64,000 nucleotides of DNA from NCBI RefSeq assembly GCF_000220835.1, contig NZ_GL985606.1, positions 1,685,861 through 1,749,860 of the forward strand, read 5' to 3'. The notes beneath the pieces are model-generated. The model was not told where the DNA came from and made no database searches. It saw only the letters and a list, made by a program, of their open reading frames with translations. This DNA comes from Actinomyces sp. oral taxon 448 str. F0400 (GTDB taxonomy: Bacteria > Actinomycetota > Actinomycetes > Actinomycetales > Actinomycetaceae). Numbering within the stretch: position 1 is the stretch's first letter; each line of letters begins with the position of its first letter. This document shows positions 22,184 through 31,350 of this stretch, piece after piece. Made by a program: the position numbers and the translations under genes.

Positions 22184-23527
22184 ATGACGCGCATGCATGA
22201 CGACCCGGGCGCGCGTGGCCGTGCCATGGCGGTCCAGGACGTAACCGGTGCGCCGGTGACGGTTCACATCACGGGTTTCGAACCTTTCGATGGAGCCGCG
22301 TCCAATGCCTCCTGGGATGCCGTGCGGTTCCTGCCCGAGATCATCGAGCTGGTGGGCGGCAGCGCCATCGTGACCCGGGAGCTCCTCCCGGTGACCTTCG
22401 CCGGAGCGGCCGCGGCCGGGTGCAGGGTTATTGAGCATGCGTGCCCCGACATCGTCGTGCACGTCGGACTCGGGACGCGGGCCCGCGAGGTGAGGCTGGA
22501 GACCACCGCTCGCAATACGACCGCTGCGCGCGCTGCCGACAACGCCGGGCGCACGCCCGCTGGGCGGCTCGTCCCCGGCGGCCCGTCGGAGCTGCGCGCC
22601 ACGTGGCCGGCGGCGGCACTGGTGGGGCGACTGGGCGCGGCGGGCCTGCCGGTGGCCCGTTCGGATGACGCCGGCGACTACGTCTGCAATGCCACGTTCT
22701 ACGCCTCCCTCGCCGCCGCCGCGAAAGCGCCCGCGAAGGACCGGCCCGTCATCGGTTTCGTGCATGTGCCGCCCGAGGAGGTTGTGCCCGCGCCGGCGGC
22801 CGCGCAGGTGCTCCGCGCGCTCATCGTCGAGCTCGCCGACCTGATCCGTCGCCGCCGCGCCTCCCGCGCCGGCCTGGGGCGATTGGCGGTGCCGCGCGGC
22901 AACCGGGTCCTGCGCGTGGGCCTGACCGGCGGCATCGGCGCGGGCAAGTCCGCGGCGGCGCGGCTGCTCGCGGCCCGCGGGGCTCGCGTCGTCGACGCCG
23001 ACGTCATCGCCCGCGAGGTGGTGGAGCCGGGCACCCCCGGTCTGTCCGAAGTCGTCGAAGCCTTCGGGACCGCAGTCCTCACCGCGGACGGGGGCCTGGA
23101 TCGGGCCGCGCTGGCCGCGCGGGTCTTCACCGACCCCCGCGCCCGCGCCGAGCTGGAGGCCATCACTCTGCCGAGGATCGCCCAGGCGGCGGCCCGGCGC
23201 ATGGAGGAAGCGGGACCCGACGGCGTGGCCGTCTACGACGTTCCCCTCCTGATCGAGTCGGGGACGGAGGACCTCTTCGACTGCGTTCTGGTTGTCGAGG
23301 CTCCCCTCACGGCCAGGTTGTCGCGGCTGGAGGAGCGGGGGCTATCGCGCCGGGAGGCCGGCAGTCGCATGGCCGGCCAGGTCGGTGATGAGGAGCGCCG
23401 GCGGGCGGCCGACGTCGTGCTCGTCAACAACGGCACCGAGCAGGACCTGGTCGATGGCGTGGACTGGCTGTGGGAGCATCGCGTCCGCGCCAACATCTCC
23501 GCCGGCGTTTCCGCCGGCATTGCATGA
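22184..23527 (+). CDS. coaE: Fusion of pyroglutamyl-peptidase I with dephospho-CoA kinase
   Basis: One uninterrupted 447-residue frame carries two enzymes. Residues 25-215 are a pyroglutamyl-peptidase I (cysteine peptidase C15): 'HITGFEPFDG' at the start, then a plausible complete triad of Glu106, Cys168 ('DDAGDYVCN') and His194 ('GFVHVP'). After a short Arg-rich linker, residues 242-440 are dephospho-CoA kinase: Walker A 'GLTGGIGAGKS' (246-256), 'RVVDADVIAREVV', 'YDVPLLIES' and 'RMAGQ'. CoaE performs the last step of coenzyme A synthesis and is normally essential. TAATCT at 22172-22177 lies 6 bases before the ATG, so this start suits a leaderless mRNA. An internal GTG at 22889 could give CoaE alone. 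CoaE between rpsA and uvrB is the usual actinobacterial position; the peptidase domain is the addition. Confidence 0.9.
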   Translation: MTRMHDDPGARGRAMAVQDVTGAPVTVHITGFEPFDGAASNASWDAVRFLPEIIELVGGSAIVTRELLPVTFAGAAAAGCRVIEHACPDIVVHVGLGTRAREVRLETTARNTTAARAADNAGRTPAGRLVPGGPSELRATWPAAALVGRLGAAGLPVARSDDAGDYVCNATFYASLAAAAKAPAKDRPVIGFVHVPPEEVVPAPAAAQVLRALIVELADLIRRRRASRAGLGRLAVPRGNRVLRVGLTGGIGAGKSAAARLLAARGARVVDADVIAREVVEPGTPGLSEVVEAFGTAVLTADGGLDRAALAARVFTDPRARAELEAITLPRIAQAAARRMEEAGPDGVAVYDVPLLIESGTEDLFDCVLVVEAPLTARLSRLEERGLSRREAGSRMAGQVGDEERRRAADVVLVNNGTEQDLVDGVDWLWEHRVRANISAGVSAGIA

Positions 23528-23667
23528 GCGTCGCGGGATCATTGCCGGCCGCGGGCACCGATCTGCTACCGTTACCCGCGGCTGTTCCATGAGGTCGGTC
23601 CCGTGCGACGGCCGGGTCACGGCGGCCCTCGCCGCCGGCTGTTCACCGGAGATCTTCGGAGGTCATC

Positions 23668-24390
23668 GTGCCCTATGTTCGAGATGTCTCCCGCCGGTCA
23701 GTACTCGCCCTCGGCTCCCTGACCTCGGCGGGCGCTCTGGCGGCCTGCGGCAACGGCCGCGGGGACAACGGCCGCGGAGGCGGCGGCTGGCGCCGGAACG
23801 GCAGGGCTTATAAGCCGGTCCTCTCCATCTACCCGGAAGCGGAGGCCGCCCTGGACGTCGCCCTGGCCTACGACGGGCAGCTGACCTACTGCTACCCGCA
23901 GCCCCGGCAGGAGGGGACCAGCGCGGTCTGGTCGGTCACCGCGGCCCCCGACGGCACGCTGACGGATCCGTCGGGGCGCACCTACCCGTCCCTGTTCTGG
24001 GAGGGCATCGCCGCCAAACCATTCGAGCAGACTGAGGGCTTCGTCGTGACGCGGGATCGGGTCACGGGGCTGCTGGAGGACATGCTGGGCCTGCTGGGGC
24101 TCACGGACCGGGAGGCCGCTGAGTTCATCACCTTCTGGGCGCCGCGCATCGAGCAGCACGAGCGGTCCCTGCTCACCTTCGCCGCCGACCAGCATTCTCA
24201 AGTCGCCCGGTATACCTTCACCGACCCGGGCTCCGGCGCCTCGATCGTGCCGGACGTCTTCGTGCGCGTCTACCTCCTGGTCGGGGAGGTCCCCGATCAA
24301 GAGGTGCCTGAGCAGACGCTCGCCTCGGCCCCGCCGCGCACCGGCCTGACGGCCGTCGAATGGGGAGGCTCCGACCTGCGCGGCACCTGA
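23668..24390 (+). CDS. Lipoprotein of unknown function with Tat-like signal
   Basis: The 240-residue protein begins with a twin-arginine-like signal 'SRRSVLALGSL' and a lipobox LAAC with Cys27, so it should be exported and lipidated by Lgt. A Gly/Arg/Asn-rich linker follows. The folded part ('LSIYPEAEAALDVALAYDGQLTYCYP', 'TYPSLFWEG', 'EFITFWAPRIEQHERSLLTF') suggests a beta-rich extracytoplasmic domain with no catalytic motif that I recognise. Such domains occur in Actinomycetaceae surface proteins of unknown role. The GTG at 23668 is preceded by GGAGG. The gene stands alone between coaE and uvrB. Confidence 0.75.
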   Translation: MPYVRDVSRRSVLALGSLTSAGALAACGNGRGDNGRGGGGWRRNGRAYKPVLSIYPEAEAALDVALAYDGQLTYCYPQPRQEGTSAVWSVTAAPDGTLTDPSGRTYPSLFWEGIAAKPFEQTEGFVVTRDRVTGLLEDMLGLLGLTDREAAEFITFWAPRIEQHERSLLTFAADQHSQVARYTFTDPGSGASIVPDVFVRVYLLVGEVPDQEVPEQTLASAPPRTGLTAVEWGGSDLRGT

Positions 24391-24609
24391 GGTCTCGTGC
24401 TCTCCCCGACGCGGCCGAGACGGGCCGTTTCGCGCTCAGCCTCCCTATCTCGAGCAGGTGCGGACGGCCCGGATCCGGAATGCGGTGCCCGCGTCCCGGA
24501 TGCGGAACGTCCGGCATGATCCTCAGTGAGCCGTCTGCGGACTCACCGTCGCCGTGACGACGCCTGACCGCATCCGACCGTCGGGGCCTCCGCCGCGTAG
24601 CCTTGGCGC

Positions 24610-26706
24610 ATGCGTCCCGTCACCGATCTGCGCCGCGCCGACAAGCCGTTCGAGGTCATCAGCCCCTACCAGCCGTCCGGCGACCAGCCCACCGCGATTC
24701 GCGAGCTCGCCGAGCGGTTGGATGGGGGGGAGAAGGACGTCGTCCTGCTTGGGGCCACCGGCACCGGCAAGTCCGCCACCGCCGCCTGGCTGGTCGAGAA
24801 GGTGCAGCGCCCTACCCTCGTCATGGAGCCCAACAAGACTCTGGCCGCGCAGATGGCCGCCGAGTTCCGTGAGCTGCTGCCGAATAACGCGGTTGAGTAC
24901 TTCGTGTCCTATTACGACTACTACCAGCCCGAGGCCTACGTTCCGCAGACGGACACCTTCATCGAGAAGGACTCTTCCATCAACGACGAGGTCGAGCGCC
25001 TGCGCCACTCCGCCACCAACTCCCTGCTGACCCGCCGTGACGTCGTCGTCGTCTCCTCGGTCTCGTGCATCTACGGCCTGGGTACGCCCCAGGAGTACGT
25101 CGACCGCATGACGCCGCTGTCCGTGGGCGAGCGGATCGACCGTGATGAACTCCTGCGCCGTTTCGTGGCCATGCAATACACGCGTAACGACGTCGATTTC
25201 ACCCGCGGGACCTTCCGAGTACGGGGCGACACCGTCGAGATCATCCCCATGTACGAAGAGCTGGCCATCCGCATTGAGTTCTTCGGCGATGAGATCGAGT
25301 CCCTGGCGTCCCTGCATCCGGTGACCGGTGATGTCATCGACGCCACCGATCAGGTCTTCGTCTTCCCCGCCTCCCACTACGTCGCCGGCCCTGAACGCCT
25401 GGAGCGGGCCATCAGGGGTATCGAGGCGGAGCTGGCCGAGCGTCTGGCCGTCCTCGAGCGCGACGGCAAGCTGCTGGAGGCCCAGCGCCTGCGCATGCGC
25501 ACAACCTACGACCTGGAGATGCTCGGCCAGATCGGCACGTGCTCGGGCGTGGAGAACTACTCCATGCATATCGATGGACGTTCCCCGGGCACCCCGCCCA
25601 ACACGCTGCTCGACTACTTCCCAGAGGACTTCCTCCTGGTCATCGACGAGTCCCATGTCACCGTCTCGCAGATCGGCGCCATGCACGAGGGCGACGCCTC
25701 GCGCAAGCGCACGCTGATCGACCACGGCTTCCGCCTGCCCTCCGCCCTGGACAATCGTCCTCTGACCTTCGCCGAGTTCGAGGACCGGGTGGGTCAGACC
25801 GTCTACCTGTCCGCCACGCCCGGGGACTATGAGACGCAGCGCTCCGATGGCGTCGTCGAGCAGATCATTCGGCCCACCGGCCTGGTCGACCCCAAGATCG
25901 TCGTCAAGCCCACGCAGGGGCAGATCGACGATCTGCTGGAGGAGGTGCGCACTCGAGCGGACAAGGGCGAGAGGGTCCTCGTCACCACGCTGACCAAGCG
26001 CATGGCCGAGGATCTGACCACCTACTTGGTCGATCGCGGCGTGCGCGTGGAATACCTCCACTCCGACGTCGACACCCTGCGCCGCGTCGAGCTTCTGCGC
26101 GAGCTGCGGCTGGGCCGGTTCGACGTGCTGGTCGGCATCAATCTTCTGCGCGAGGGACTGGATCTTCCCGAAGTCTCGCTGGTGGCGATCCTCGATGCGG
26201 ATAAGGAGGGCTTCCTGCGCTCATCGACCTCGCTCATTCAGACTGTCGGACGCGCCGCCCGCAATGTCTCCGGAGAGGTGCACATGTACGCCGACATCAT
26301 CACCCCCGCCATGACCGAGGCCATCGAGGAGACCGAACGGCGTCGCGCCAAGCAGCTGGCCTATAACGATGCCCACGGGATCGACCCTCGGCCTCTGCGC
26401 AAGAAGATCGCCGATGTCACCGACATGCTGGCGCGCGAGGACGTAGACACCGCCGAGCTGTTGGCCGGCGGCTACCGCGGTCACGAGGAGCGGTCCGTGA
26501 CCTCCCGCCGTAAGAAGGCGGCCGAGGCCACAGTCCGCTCCAGGCTCGCCGGAGCCGCCGAGAGCGATCTCGCCTCCCTCGTCGACGAGCTCACCGCTCA
26601 GATGCACGCGGCCGCTGAGGACCTTCACTTCGAACTCGCGGCCCGCCTGCGCGACGAGATCCAGGACCTGAAGAAGGAGCTGCGCGATATGCGCGCTACC
26701 GCCTGA
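24610..26706 (+). CDS. uvrB: Excinuclease ABC subunit B
   Basis: UvrB is the damage-verifying helicase-like ATPase of nucleotide excision repair. The 698-residue protein has Walker A 'GATGTGKS' near residue 48, the beta-hairpin block '[13 protein letters not shown]', helicase motifs 'LLVIDESHV', 'YLSATPG' and 'QTVGRAARN', and the C-terminal UVR motif (about 655-690) that contacts UvrC. It is complete. TAGCCT (24598-24603) lies exactly 6 bases before the ATG, so the message is probably leaderless. I looked for a LexA box in the 219-base upstream gap and saw none, unlike uvrA. Confidence 0.98.
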   Translation: MRPVTDLRRADKPFEVISPYQPSGDQPTAIRELAERLDGGEKDVVLLGATGTGKSATAAWLVEKVQRPTLVMEPNKTLAAQMAAEFRELLPNNAVEYFVSYYDYYQPEAYVPQTDTFIEKDSSINDEVERLRHSATNSLLTRRDVVVVSSVSCIYGLGTPQEYVDRMTPLSVGERIDRDELLRRFVAMQYTRNDVDFTRGTFRVRGDTVEIIPMYEELAIRIEFFGDEIESLASLHPVTGDVIDATDQVFVFPASHYVAGPERLERAIRGIEAELAERLAVLERDGKLLEAQRLRMRTTYDLEMLGQIGTCSGVENYSMHIDGRSPGTPPNTLLDYFPEDFLLVIDESHVTVSQIGAMHEGDASRKRTLIDHGFRLPSALDNRPLTFAEFEDRVGQTVYLSATPGDYETQRSDGVVEQIIRPTGLVDPKIVVKPTQGQIDDLLEEVRTRADKGERVLVTTLTKRMAEDLTTYLVDRGVRVEYLHSDVDTLRRVELLRELRLGRFDVLVGINLLREGLDLPEVSLVAILDADKEGFLRSSTSLIQTVGRAARNVSGEVHMYADIITPAMTEAIEETERRRAKQLAYNDAHGIDPRPLRKKIADVTDMLAREDVDTAELLAGGYRGHEERSVTSRRKKAAEATVRSRLAGAAESDLASLVDELTAQMHAAAEDLHFELAARLRDEIQDLKKELRDMRATA

Positions 26707-26812
26707 ACGAGTCGCTGCCGGCGGGGCCGGCGTGCAGGCCGCCGTAACGTGATCCATCTCCCGACGACGTGCCGACGCGGATCACAGCGCAACCCCCGTG
26801 CGTGTGCCACCA

Positions 26813-26818
26813 TACGCT
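26813..26818 (+). promoter_or_regulatory. Candidate -10 of the glycosyltransferase operon
   Basis: TACGCT in an ACCATACGCTGTG context lies 92 bases before the first gene of the operon and is the best hexamer in the 204-base gap after uvrB. No convincing -35 is seen. Confidence 0.35.
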
Positions 26819-26910
26819 GTGAGCCCTGGTGGTCCTGATCGCCGGGGCGTTGATTCTGTTCCCTGACGGCGCCCGTCCCCTGGTGGGCTCGCCGTGGAGA
26901 GGAGACGCCG

Positions 26911-27522
26911 GTGAGCGCCTCGTCCTTGACCACTTCGCAGGTTTCGGCCCCCGCACGCGCCGGGGTACCCGTCGCCTCCCAGCATCTCGCCGTACTCGGT
27001 GCGATCTGCCTGCTGTGCACCGCCGTACTCGTGCCCGATCGACCACCGGGCGCGTGGCTGTGGGATGCGGGCGCCGTTGTGCTGGCGTGCGCGCTCGTCT
27101 TCTCCCGCCGCCGTCAGCCCCATATCAACGACCGCGATCTCGACCGGATTCTCGGCGCCGGCGGACTGGCGAGCGCCGGCTGGATCGTGGCCCAGTGGGA
27201 CGTCGCGTTCCACCCCGCGGCGGCCGTTCTCGCTGCGATCTGCCTCGCGGCGGGAGTCCTGTTCTGGATGGTCGGCACTCGGGAGACCGGCTGGTTGGCC
27301 CCCTCCGTCCTGCCCGTCCTGCTGGGAACCAGACCGGCCCTGGCGGCTCCGATCCCCGGGGCGGTCGGCCTGACCGTCTGCCTGCTCGTGAGCATCGTCA
27401 TAGCGTGGCGATGGGGACCCGCTCCCGTCGGGCAGCTCGATGCCCTGCCGCCTTTCAGGCTGGTCGTCCCCGCGGCCGCCGCCGTCGCCGTGCTCGTGGC
27501 CGCCAGGGGGTGGATCGCATGA
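26911..27522 (+). CDS. Integral membrane protein, first gene of glycosyltransferase operon
   Basis: This 203-residue protein has about six hydrophobic helices and no soluble domain or known motif. A GGAGA ribosome-binding site precedes the GTG at 26911. Its stop overlaps the start of the GT2 gene (ATGA), so the two are translationally coupled and probably act together. It may be a subunit that anchors or regulates the glycosyltransferase, or helps move the glycan or lipid carrier across the membrane; this is inference from position only. The Arg/Asp-rich loop 'SRRRQPHINDRDLDRIL' (about 66-82) is the most conserved-looking soluble stretch. Confidence 0.65.
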   Translation: MSASSLTTSQVSAPARAGVPVASQHLAVLGAICLLCTAVLVPDRPPGAWLWDAGAVVLACALVFSRRRQPHINDRDLDRILGAGGLASAGWIVAQWDVAFHPAAAVLAAICLAAGVLFWMVGTRETGWLAPSVLPVLLGTRPALAAPIPGAVGLTVCLLVSIVIAWRWGPAPVGQLDALPPFRLVVPAAAAVAVLVAARGWIA

Positions 27523-29024
27523 CGCTGACCGTCCAGCGCGCGGGGTCTCTGACCCTGCCGACGCCCGTGGAGGTCCGCGGCGACCGCGACCAGCTCATCG
27601 GCCTGTCCTGCTTCGGCCTGTCGGCGGCCGCGCCGGAGTACTCGGCCCGCGGCACGCTCGTGCGCTGGCAGAGGGTCCTTCTGGCTGGTGCGACCGCGGT
27701 CGTCCTGGCCGGGCTCGTACTGCGCCCCCGGGTCGCGGGGATCGTGCTCGTCGCCGTGGCGACGCTCGCCTACGTCACCGCCCTGACCTACCGGCTCATC
27801 CTCTTCCGTCTCGGCGCCCGCGGGGGCCGCATGGTGGCGGTTACCGATGAGGAGGCGCGCGCGGTGCCCGACGCTGCCCTGCCCGTCTACACCGTTCTCG
27901 TGCCGGTTTTCCACGAGCCGCTTCTGGCGGACCTCGTCGAGCGCCTGGAGACGCTGGACTACCCGCGCCACCTACTCGACATCCAGCTCCTCCTGGAGGC
28001 GGACGACGACGAGACCGCCGAAGCCGCTAAGACCCTTCAAGCGCGTGATCACCTGGGGATCGTCTACGTGCCCTCCCGCGAGCCGCGCACCAAGCCCAAG
28101 GCGTGCAACTACGGCTTCTTGACCTCCGAAGGGCAGATGTGCACCATCTACGACGCTGAGGACGCCCCCGACCCGTTGCAGCTGCGGCGCGCCGTCGTAG
28201 CGATGAGGCGCCTGGGACCCGATTACGCCTGCGTGCAGGCCCGGCTCGGCTTCTACAACTCCGACCAGAATCTCCTGACCCGATGGTTCGCACTGGATTA
28301 CGGCTCATGGTTCGCCAATATGCTCCCCGGGCTCGTCGCTCTGGGCGCCCCCGTGCCCCTGGGCGGGACCTCCAATCATTTCCGCGCCGACGTGCTGCGC
28401 GCGACGGGAGCCTGGGACCCGTGGAACGTCACCGAGGACGCCGATCTGGGCCTGCGGTTGCACCGCGCCGGCTACAAGGTCGGGGTGCTCGACTCGGTGA
28501 CGCGGGAGGAGGCCAACTCCGATGCAATCAACTGGGTGCGTCAGCGCAGCCGCTGGTACAAGGGCTATGTCCAGACCTTTCTGGTGCATGCGCGCCGGCC
28601 TCGGCTCGTGACCGGCCAGCTGGGATGGCGCGGCATCGTCGGACTGGTCGTCTTCATCGCGGGGACGCCGCTGCTGTCCGCGCTCAACGGCTTCTTCTGG
28701 GCCCTGACTGTCATGTGGTTCACCTCCCACGACCCGACGCTTGCGGCCCTGTTCCCATCGGTCGTCTACTACCTCGGTATGATCTGCCTGGTGCTGGGTA
28801 ACCTCGCCGTGCTCTACATGGGCGTCTTCACCGCCCGGCAGATGGAGCGCCCCGACCTTCTGCTGGCGGCCTTCCTTATGCCCCTGTACTGGGCGCTCAT
28901 GTGGCTGGCGGCCCTCAAAGCCGTCATCCAGCTTGTGACCGCGCCCTCCTACTGGGAGAAGACCGCTCACGGTCTGAATCGGGCGCGGGTTCCGGCGGCC
29001 CCGATGGCGGGGCGAGTCGCATGA
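27519..29024 (+). CDS. Membrane-bound processive family 2 glycosyltransferase
   Basis: The 501-residue protein has N-terminal helices, a GT-A catalytic domain (about 123-350) and three to four C-terminal helices, the layout of cellulose-synthase-like GT2 enzymes. The key residues are visible: 'DAED' at 212-215 (sugar-nucleotide/metal), 'TED' at 305-307 (catalytic base) and 'QRSRW' at 342-346 (acceptor/product site of processive enzymes). It probably polymerises or transfers a hexose from a nucleotide sugar and threads product through the membrane. The product polysaccharide cannot be predicted. The gene overlaps both neighbours by 4 bases (ATGA), so it is the core of a three-gene unit. Confidence 0.88.
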   Translation: MTLTVQRAGSLTLPTPVEVRGDRDQLIGLSCFGLSAAAPEYSARGTLVRWQRVLLAGATAVVLAGLVLRPRVAGIVLVAVATLAYVTALTYRLILFRLGARGGRMVAVTDEEARAVPDAALPVYTVLVPVFHEPLLADLVERLETLDYPRHLLDIQLLLEADDDETAEAAKTLQARDHLGIVYVPSREPRTKPKACNYGFLTSEGQMCTIYDAEDAPDPLQLRRAVVAMRRLGPDYACVQARLGFYNSDQNLLTRWFALDYGSWFANMLPGLVALGAPVPLGGTSNHFRADVLRATGAWDPWNVTEDADLGLRLHRAGYKVGVLDSVTREEANSDAINWVRQRSRWYKGYVQTFLVHARRPRLVTGQLGWRGIVGLVVFIAGTPLLSALNGFFWALTVMWFTSHDPTLAALFPSVVYYLGMICLVLGNLAVLYMGVFTARQMERPDLLLAAFLMPLYWALMWLAALKAVIQLVTAPSYWEKTAHGLNRARVPAAPMAGRVA

Positions 29025-30700
29025 CCGCCGCCGCCCTCCCCACAGGATCCGTCCTCACGACCTCGAGCGCCGGAGCACGAGCCGTCGCCGCCAGGCACGC
29101 GGCCCGCGACCGGGACGGTCGCGTCCAGCAGGTGCTCGCTCTGAGCGCACTCATGATGTACCTGACCGTGGCGGCGTGGCTGAGCGCTCACGACCTCGTC
29201 TTCCCCGATGCCATGAGCCGTGTCGCCAACGGCTACTATGTGCTGTTCAGCCGGGACCCGCACCTGGCCGCTATCGGCTTCGTGTGGAATCCTCTGCCGT
29301 CACTGCTCACCATGCCCCTGCTGCTGGCGACGCCGCTGTGGCCGGCGCTGGCCGGCCATGCCCTGGCCGGATGCATCGTCTCGTCGTTGTGCGGGGCCTA
29401 CACCGTGGGCCGCTTCCACGGACTGACCCGTGATCTGGGGGCGGGGCCCGCGACCGCTGCCGCCCTGACGGTGCTCATGGCCGTTCACCCGCTGGTTCTG
29501 CTGTCGGCGGCGACCGGGGCCAGTGAGGCGATGCTGCTCGCCGTGTGCGTCTACACCGCACGTCATCTCCTGCGCTGGCTGCAGACGGACGACCCCTGGG
29601 CGCTGGTGCACGTGGGCCTGGGCACCGGGCTGGCCTATCTGGTGCGTTACGAGGCACTGGCCATCGGCGTGTCCGTCGGCCTGCTGGTGCTGTGCGTTTC
29701 GCTTCTGCGCGCCCGCCGTCGCAGCCGGCCGTGGACGGTGTCCCTGCTCGACGTGACTCTGGCGGTCACGCCGCTGGCCGCGACCTTCGCCCTGTGGTCC
29801 TTGGCGAGCAGGATCATCATGGGCTCGTGGCTGGAGACCTTCACCTCCCAGTACGGCAACTCCGCCCAGGTGGGGACGGCGCGGGAGACCATCGACGCCG
29901 TCACCGGCGGCACCGGCATGGGGCACGCTGCCGCTTATCTCCTGGCACAGCTGGTCCACACAGCGCCGCTGGCCCCGCCGCTGCTCCTCTTCGCCCTGGT
30001 GGCGGCCTGGGTGCGCGCGGACGCCCGGATCCTGGCTCCCACAGTCGTGCTGGGCGCCGTTTTGGGCTTTCAGGAGCTGACCTTCCTGTTCGGCATGTCC
30101 TTCGGATGGATGCGGTTCCAGATCGCCGCCGTGCCCCTGGGCCTGCTCGCGGCCGCCTGCCTGTGCGGGGCGGTGCGGTCGGCCGGGCTCCGTTCCGACG
30201 GGCACCGCCTCCCGGCCGCATTCGTCACGCTCCTGCTGGTCGTGGGTCTCACCATCGCCATGCCTCTGGCGTGGATCGGGGAGGCGGACCCCCTTCTGGC
30301 GCGCGAGGAGACGCTGGCGCGCGAGTCGGCCAGCGCGGGGCAGTACGTCATGACGGACCGTATCGCGTCGGATATCGACGCGATGAGCCTGCCCGACGGT
30401 TCGGTCGTCACCGACGTGGCCTACTCCTTCGCCGTCGTTCTGGCCAGTGACAGGCCCAAGCAATTCGTCATCACCCCCGACCGGGACTTCACCGTGGCCT
30501 TGAACGATCCAGGCGGGTACGGGGTCCGGTTCGCCCTGGTCACCTCCAGACAGGACTCCTCAGCGGACGCCGTGGCGACCCGCTACCCAGGCATCTTCGA
30601 CGACGGCGGGGGTGTGGCCACCCTGGCCCGGCAGTGGCAGGACGACTCAGGATTCACCTGGCGTCTCTACCGATTCGACGACGAGACCCCGTCCGACTGA
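29021..30700 (+). CDS. GT-C (family 39-like) membrane glycosyltransferase
   Basis: The 559-residue protein has ten or more hydrophobic helices and a small C-terminal soluble domain. The first extracytoplasmic loop contains acidic residues in 'SAHDLVFPDAMSRVANGYYVLFSRDP', the pattern of GT-C enzymes (PMT/ArnT type) that use polyprenyl-phosphate sugars. It may glycosylate a surface polymer, lipid or protein outside the membrane. The C-terminal part ('TDRIASDIDAMSLPDGSVVTDVAYSF', 'QFVITPDRDF') looks like the soluble domain of GT39-like actinobacterial proteins. It overlaps the GT2 gene by 4 bases. The family call is by architecture, since overall identity is hard to judge by eye. Confidence 0.75.
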   Translation: MTAAALPTGSVLTTSSAGARAVAARHAARDRDGRVQQVLALSALMMYLTVAAWLSAHDLVFPDAMSRVANGYYVLFSRDPHLAAIGFVWNPLPSLLTMPLLLATPLWPALAGHALAGCIVSSLCGAYTVGRFHGLTRDLGAGPATAAALTVLMAVHPLVLLSAATGASEAMLLAVCVYTARHLLRWLQTDDPWALVHVGLGTGLAYLVRYEALAIGVSVGLLVLCVSLLRARRRSRPWTVSLLDVTLAVTPLAATFALWSLASRIIMGSWLETFTSQYGNSAQVGTARETIDAVTGGTGMGHAAAYLLAQLVHTAPLAPPLLLFALVAAWVRADARILAPTVVLGAVLGFQELTFLFGMSFGWMRFQIAAVPLGLLAAACLCGAVRSAGLRSDGHRLPAAFVTLLLVVGLTIAMPLAWIGEADPLLAREETLARESASAGQYVMTDRIASDIDAMSLPDGSVVTDVAYSFAVVLASDRPKQFVITPDRDFTVALNDPGGYGVRFALVTSRQDSSADAVATRYPGIFDDGGGVATLARQWQDDSGFTWRLYRFDDETPSD

Positions 30701-30832
30701 TGGGCGGGGAGGCCCGTCCGGGGCGGGCTCGCGTCACGGCCCTGCCCCCCGGATCCGGCCGACGAGTAGCCGATGCCACAGCATTTGTTCTCGTCGGTCG
30801 AGTCCGGGGAGCGCTCGGGACGTTACACTCGC

Positions 30833-30838
30833 TATACA
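30833..30838 (+). promoter_or_regulatory. Candidate -10 for the terC transcript
   Basis: TATACA would start transcription about 30845, immediately before the riboswitch P1 strand at 30849. No clear -35 is seen. Confidence 0.5.
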
Positions 30839-30848
30839 CGTCATTATG

Positions 30849-30983
30849 CGGAGGGGAGTACTCCCACCAACGGCGACGTCGTCATCACGGCGGACCGGGT
30901 TTGTGAACGCCGGCCCCCGGCGTCGCAGGCCAGTATGACGGCCGCTACGGCGGCAGGAATTACGCGGCGGGAGGAGACCTCCG
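30849..30983 (+). ncRNA. yybP-ykoY (manganese) riboswitch
   Basis: The element opens with CGGAGGGGAGTA and closes with GAGACCTCCG. The conserved GGGGAGUA (30853-30860) and GAGACCU (30974-30980) of the yybP-ykoY family are both present, and CGGAGG (30849-30854) pairs with CCTCCG (30978-30983) as P1. Internal GC-rich arms ('CGTCGTCATCACG', 'GCCGGCCCCCGGCG') suit the two-legged fold. The family senses Mn2+ and controls exporters of the TerC and P-type ATPase classes, exactly the two genes downstream. The boundary of the internal helices was not modelled. Confidence 0.8.
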
Positions 30984-31005
30984 GTACCCGAGTCGTACCG
31001 GAGGT
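30977..31005 (+). promoter_or_regulatory. Competing hairpin of the riboswitch expression platform
   Basis: ACCTCCGGTAC (30977-30987) and GTACCGGAGGT (30995-31005) form a perfect 11-bp hairpin with a 7-base loop. Its left arm contains the CCTCCG strand that closes the riboswitch P1, so P1 and this hairpin are mutually exclusive. There is no U-tract, so if it terminates transcription it is not by the classical intrinsic route. Confidence 0.7.
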
Positions 31006-31155
31006 ATCACCAGTGGATGCTGACGTCCTGAGATGGCCGGCCCCCGACGCCGTCATGCGAGGCGCTCCCGCGCCCGTCCCGCCCACGAGCGGGCGAGACG
31101 CTCGGCGCATTCGCTGTCGTGCCGAGCGCACCATGACGGCATTCCCGTTCCCGTG

Positions 31156-31190
31156 CGTCGGCGGCGCAGACGGCGTCCCCGCCGCCGACG
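31156..31190 (+). repeat. Second long hairpin in the terC leader
   Basis: CGTCGGCGGCG (31156-31166) and CGCCGCCGACG (31180-31190) are perfectly complementary around a 13-base loop. The hairpin lies in the roughly 345-base stretch between the riboswitch platform and the terC start. That stretch holds no convincing gene. A role in mRNA stability or Rho access is possible. Confidence 0.5.
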
Positions 31191-31350
31191 GAGGGCCGCC
31201 CACCGGGGCCCGGCCGGTGCGGAACATCGCAGTCGCTCTCATTGCCGTTCCGCTGGTCCTGCGGCGACCGCGAGTCAAGCCCGGGCCGGCCCGGATCGGA
31301 GCCCCACCGGCACCCGGGTACGGTGCGGTCCCGTCAAGGAGCACGAGAAC

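Noticed and set aside
24391-24609. LexA box before uvrB
   Set aside because: No CGAAC...GTTYG palindrome could be found; only GC-rich imperfect repeats are present.
26829-29024. A 731-codon frame merging the leader with the GT2 gene
   Set aside because: The first 230 codons are out of phase with the real membrane-protein gene at 26911 and have no similarity; GT2 starts at 27519.
30977-31005. Hairpin read as a classical intrinsic terminator
   Set aside because: No U-tract follows; it is better described as a competing structure of the riboswitch.
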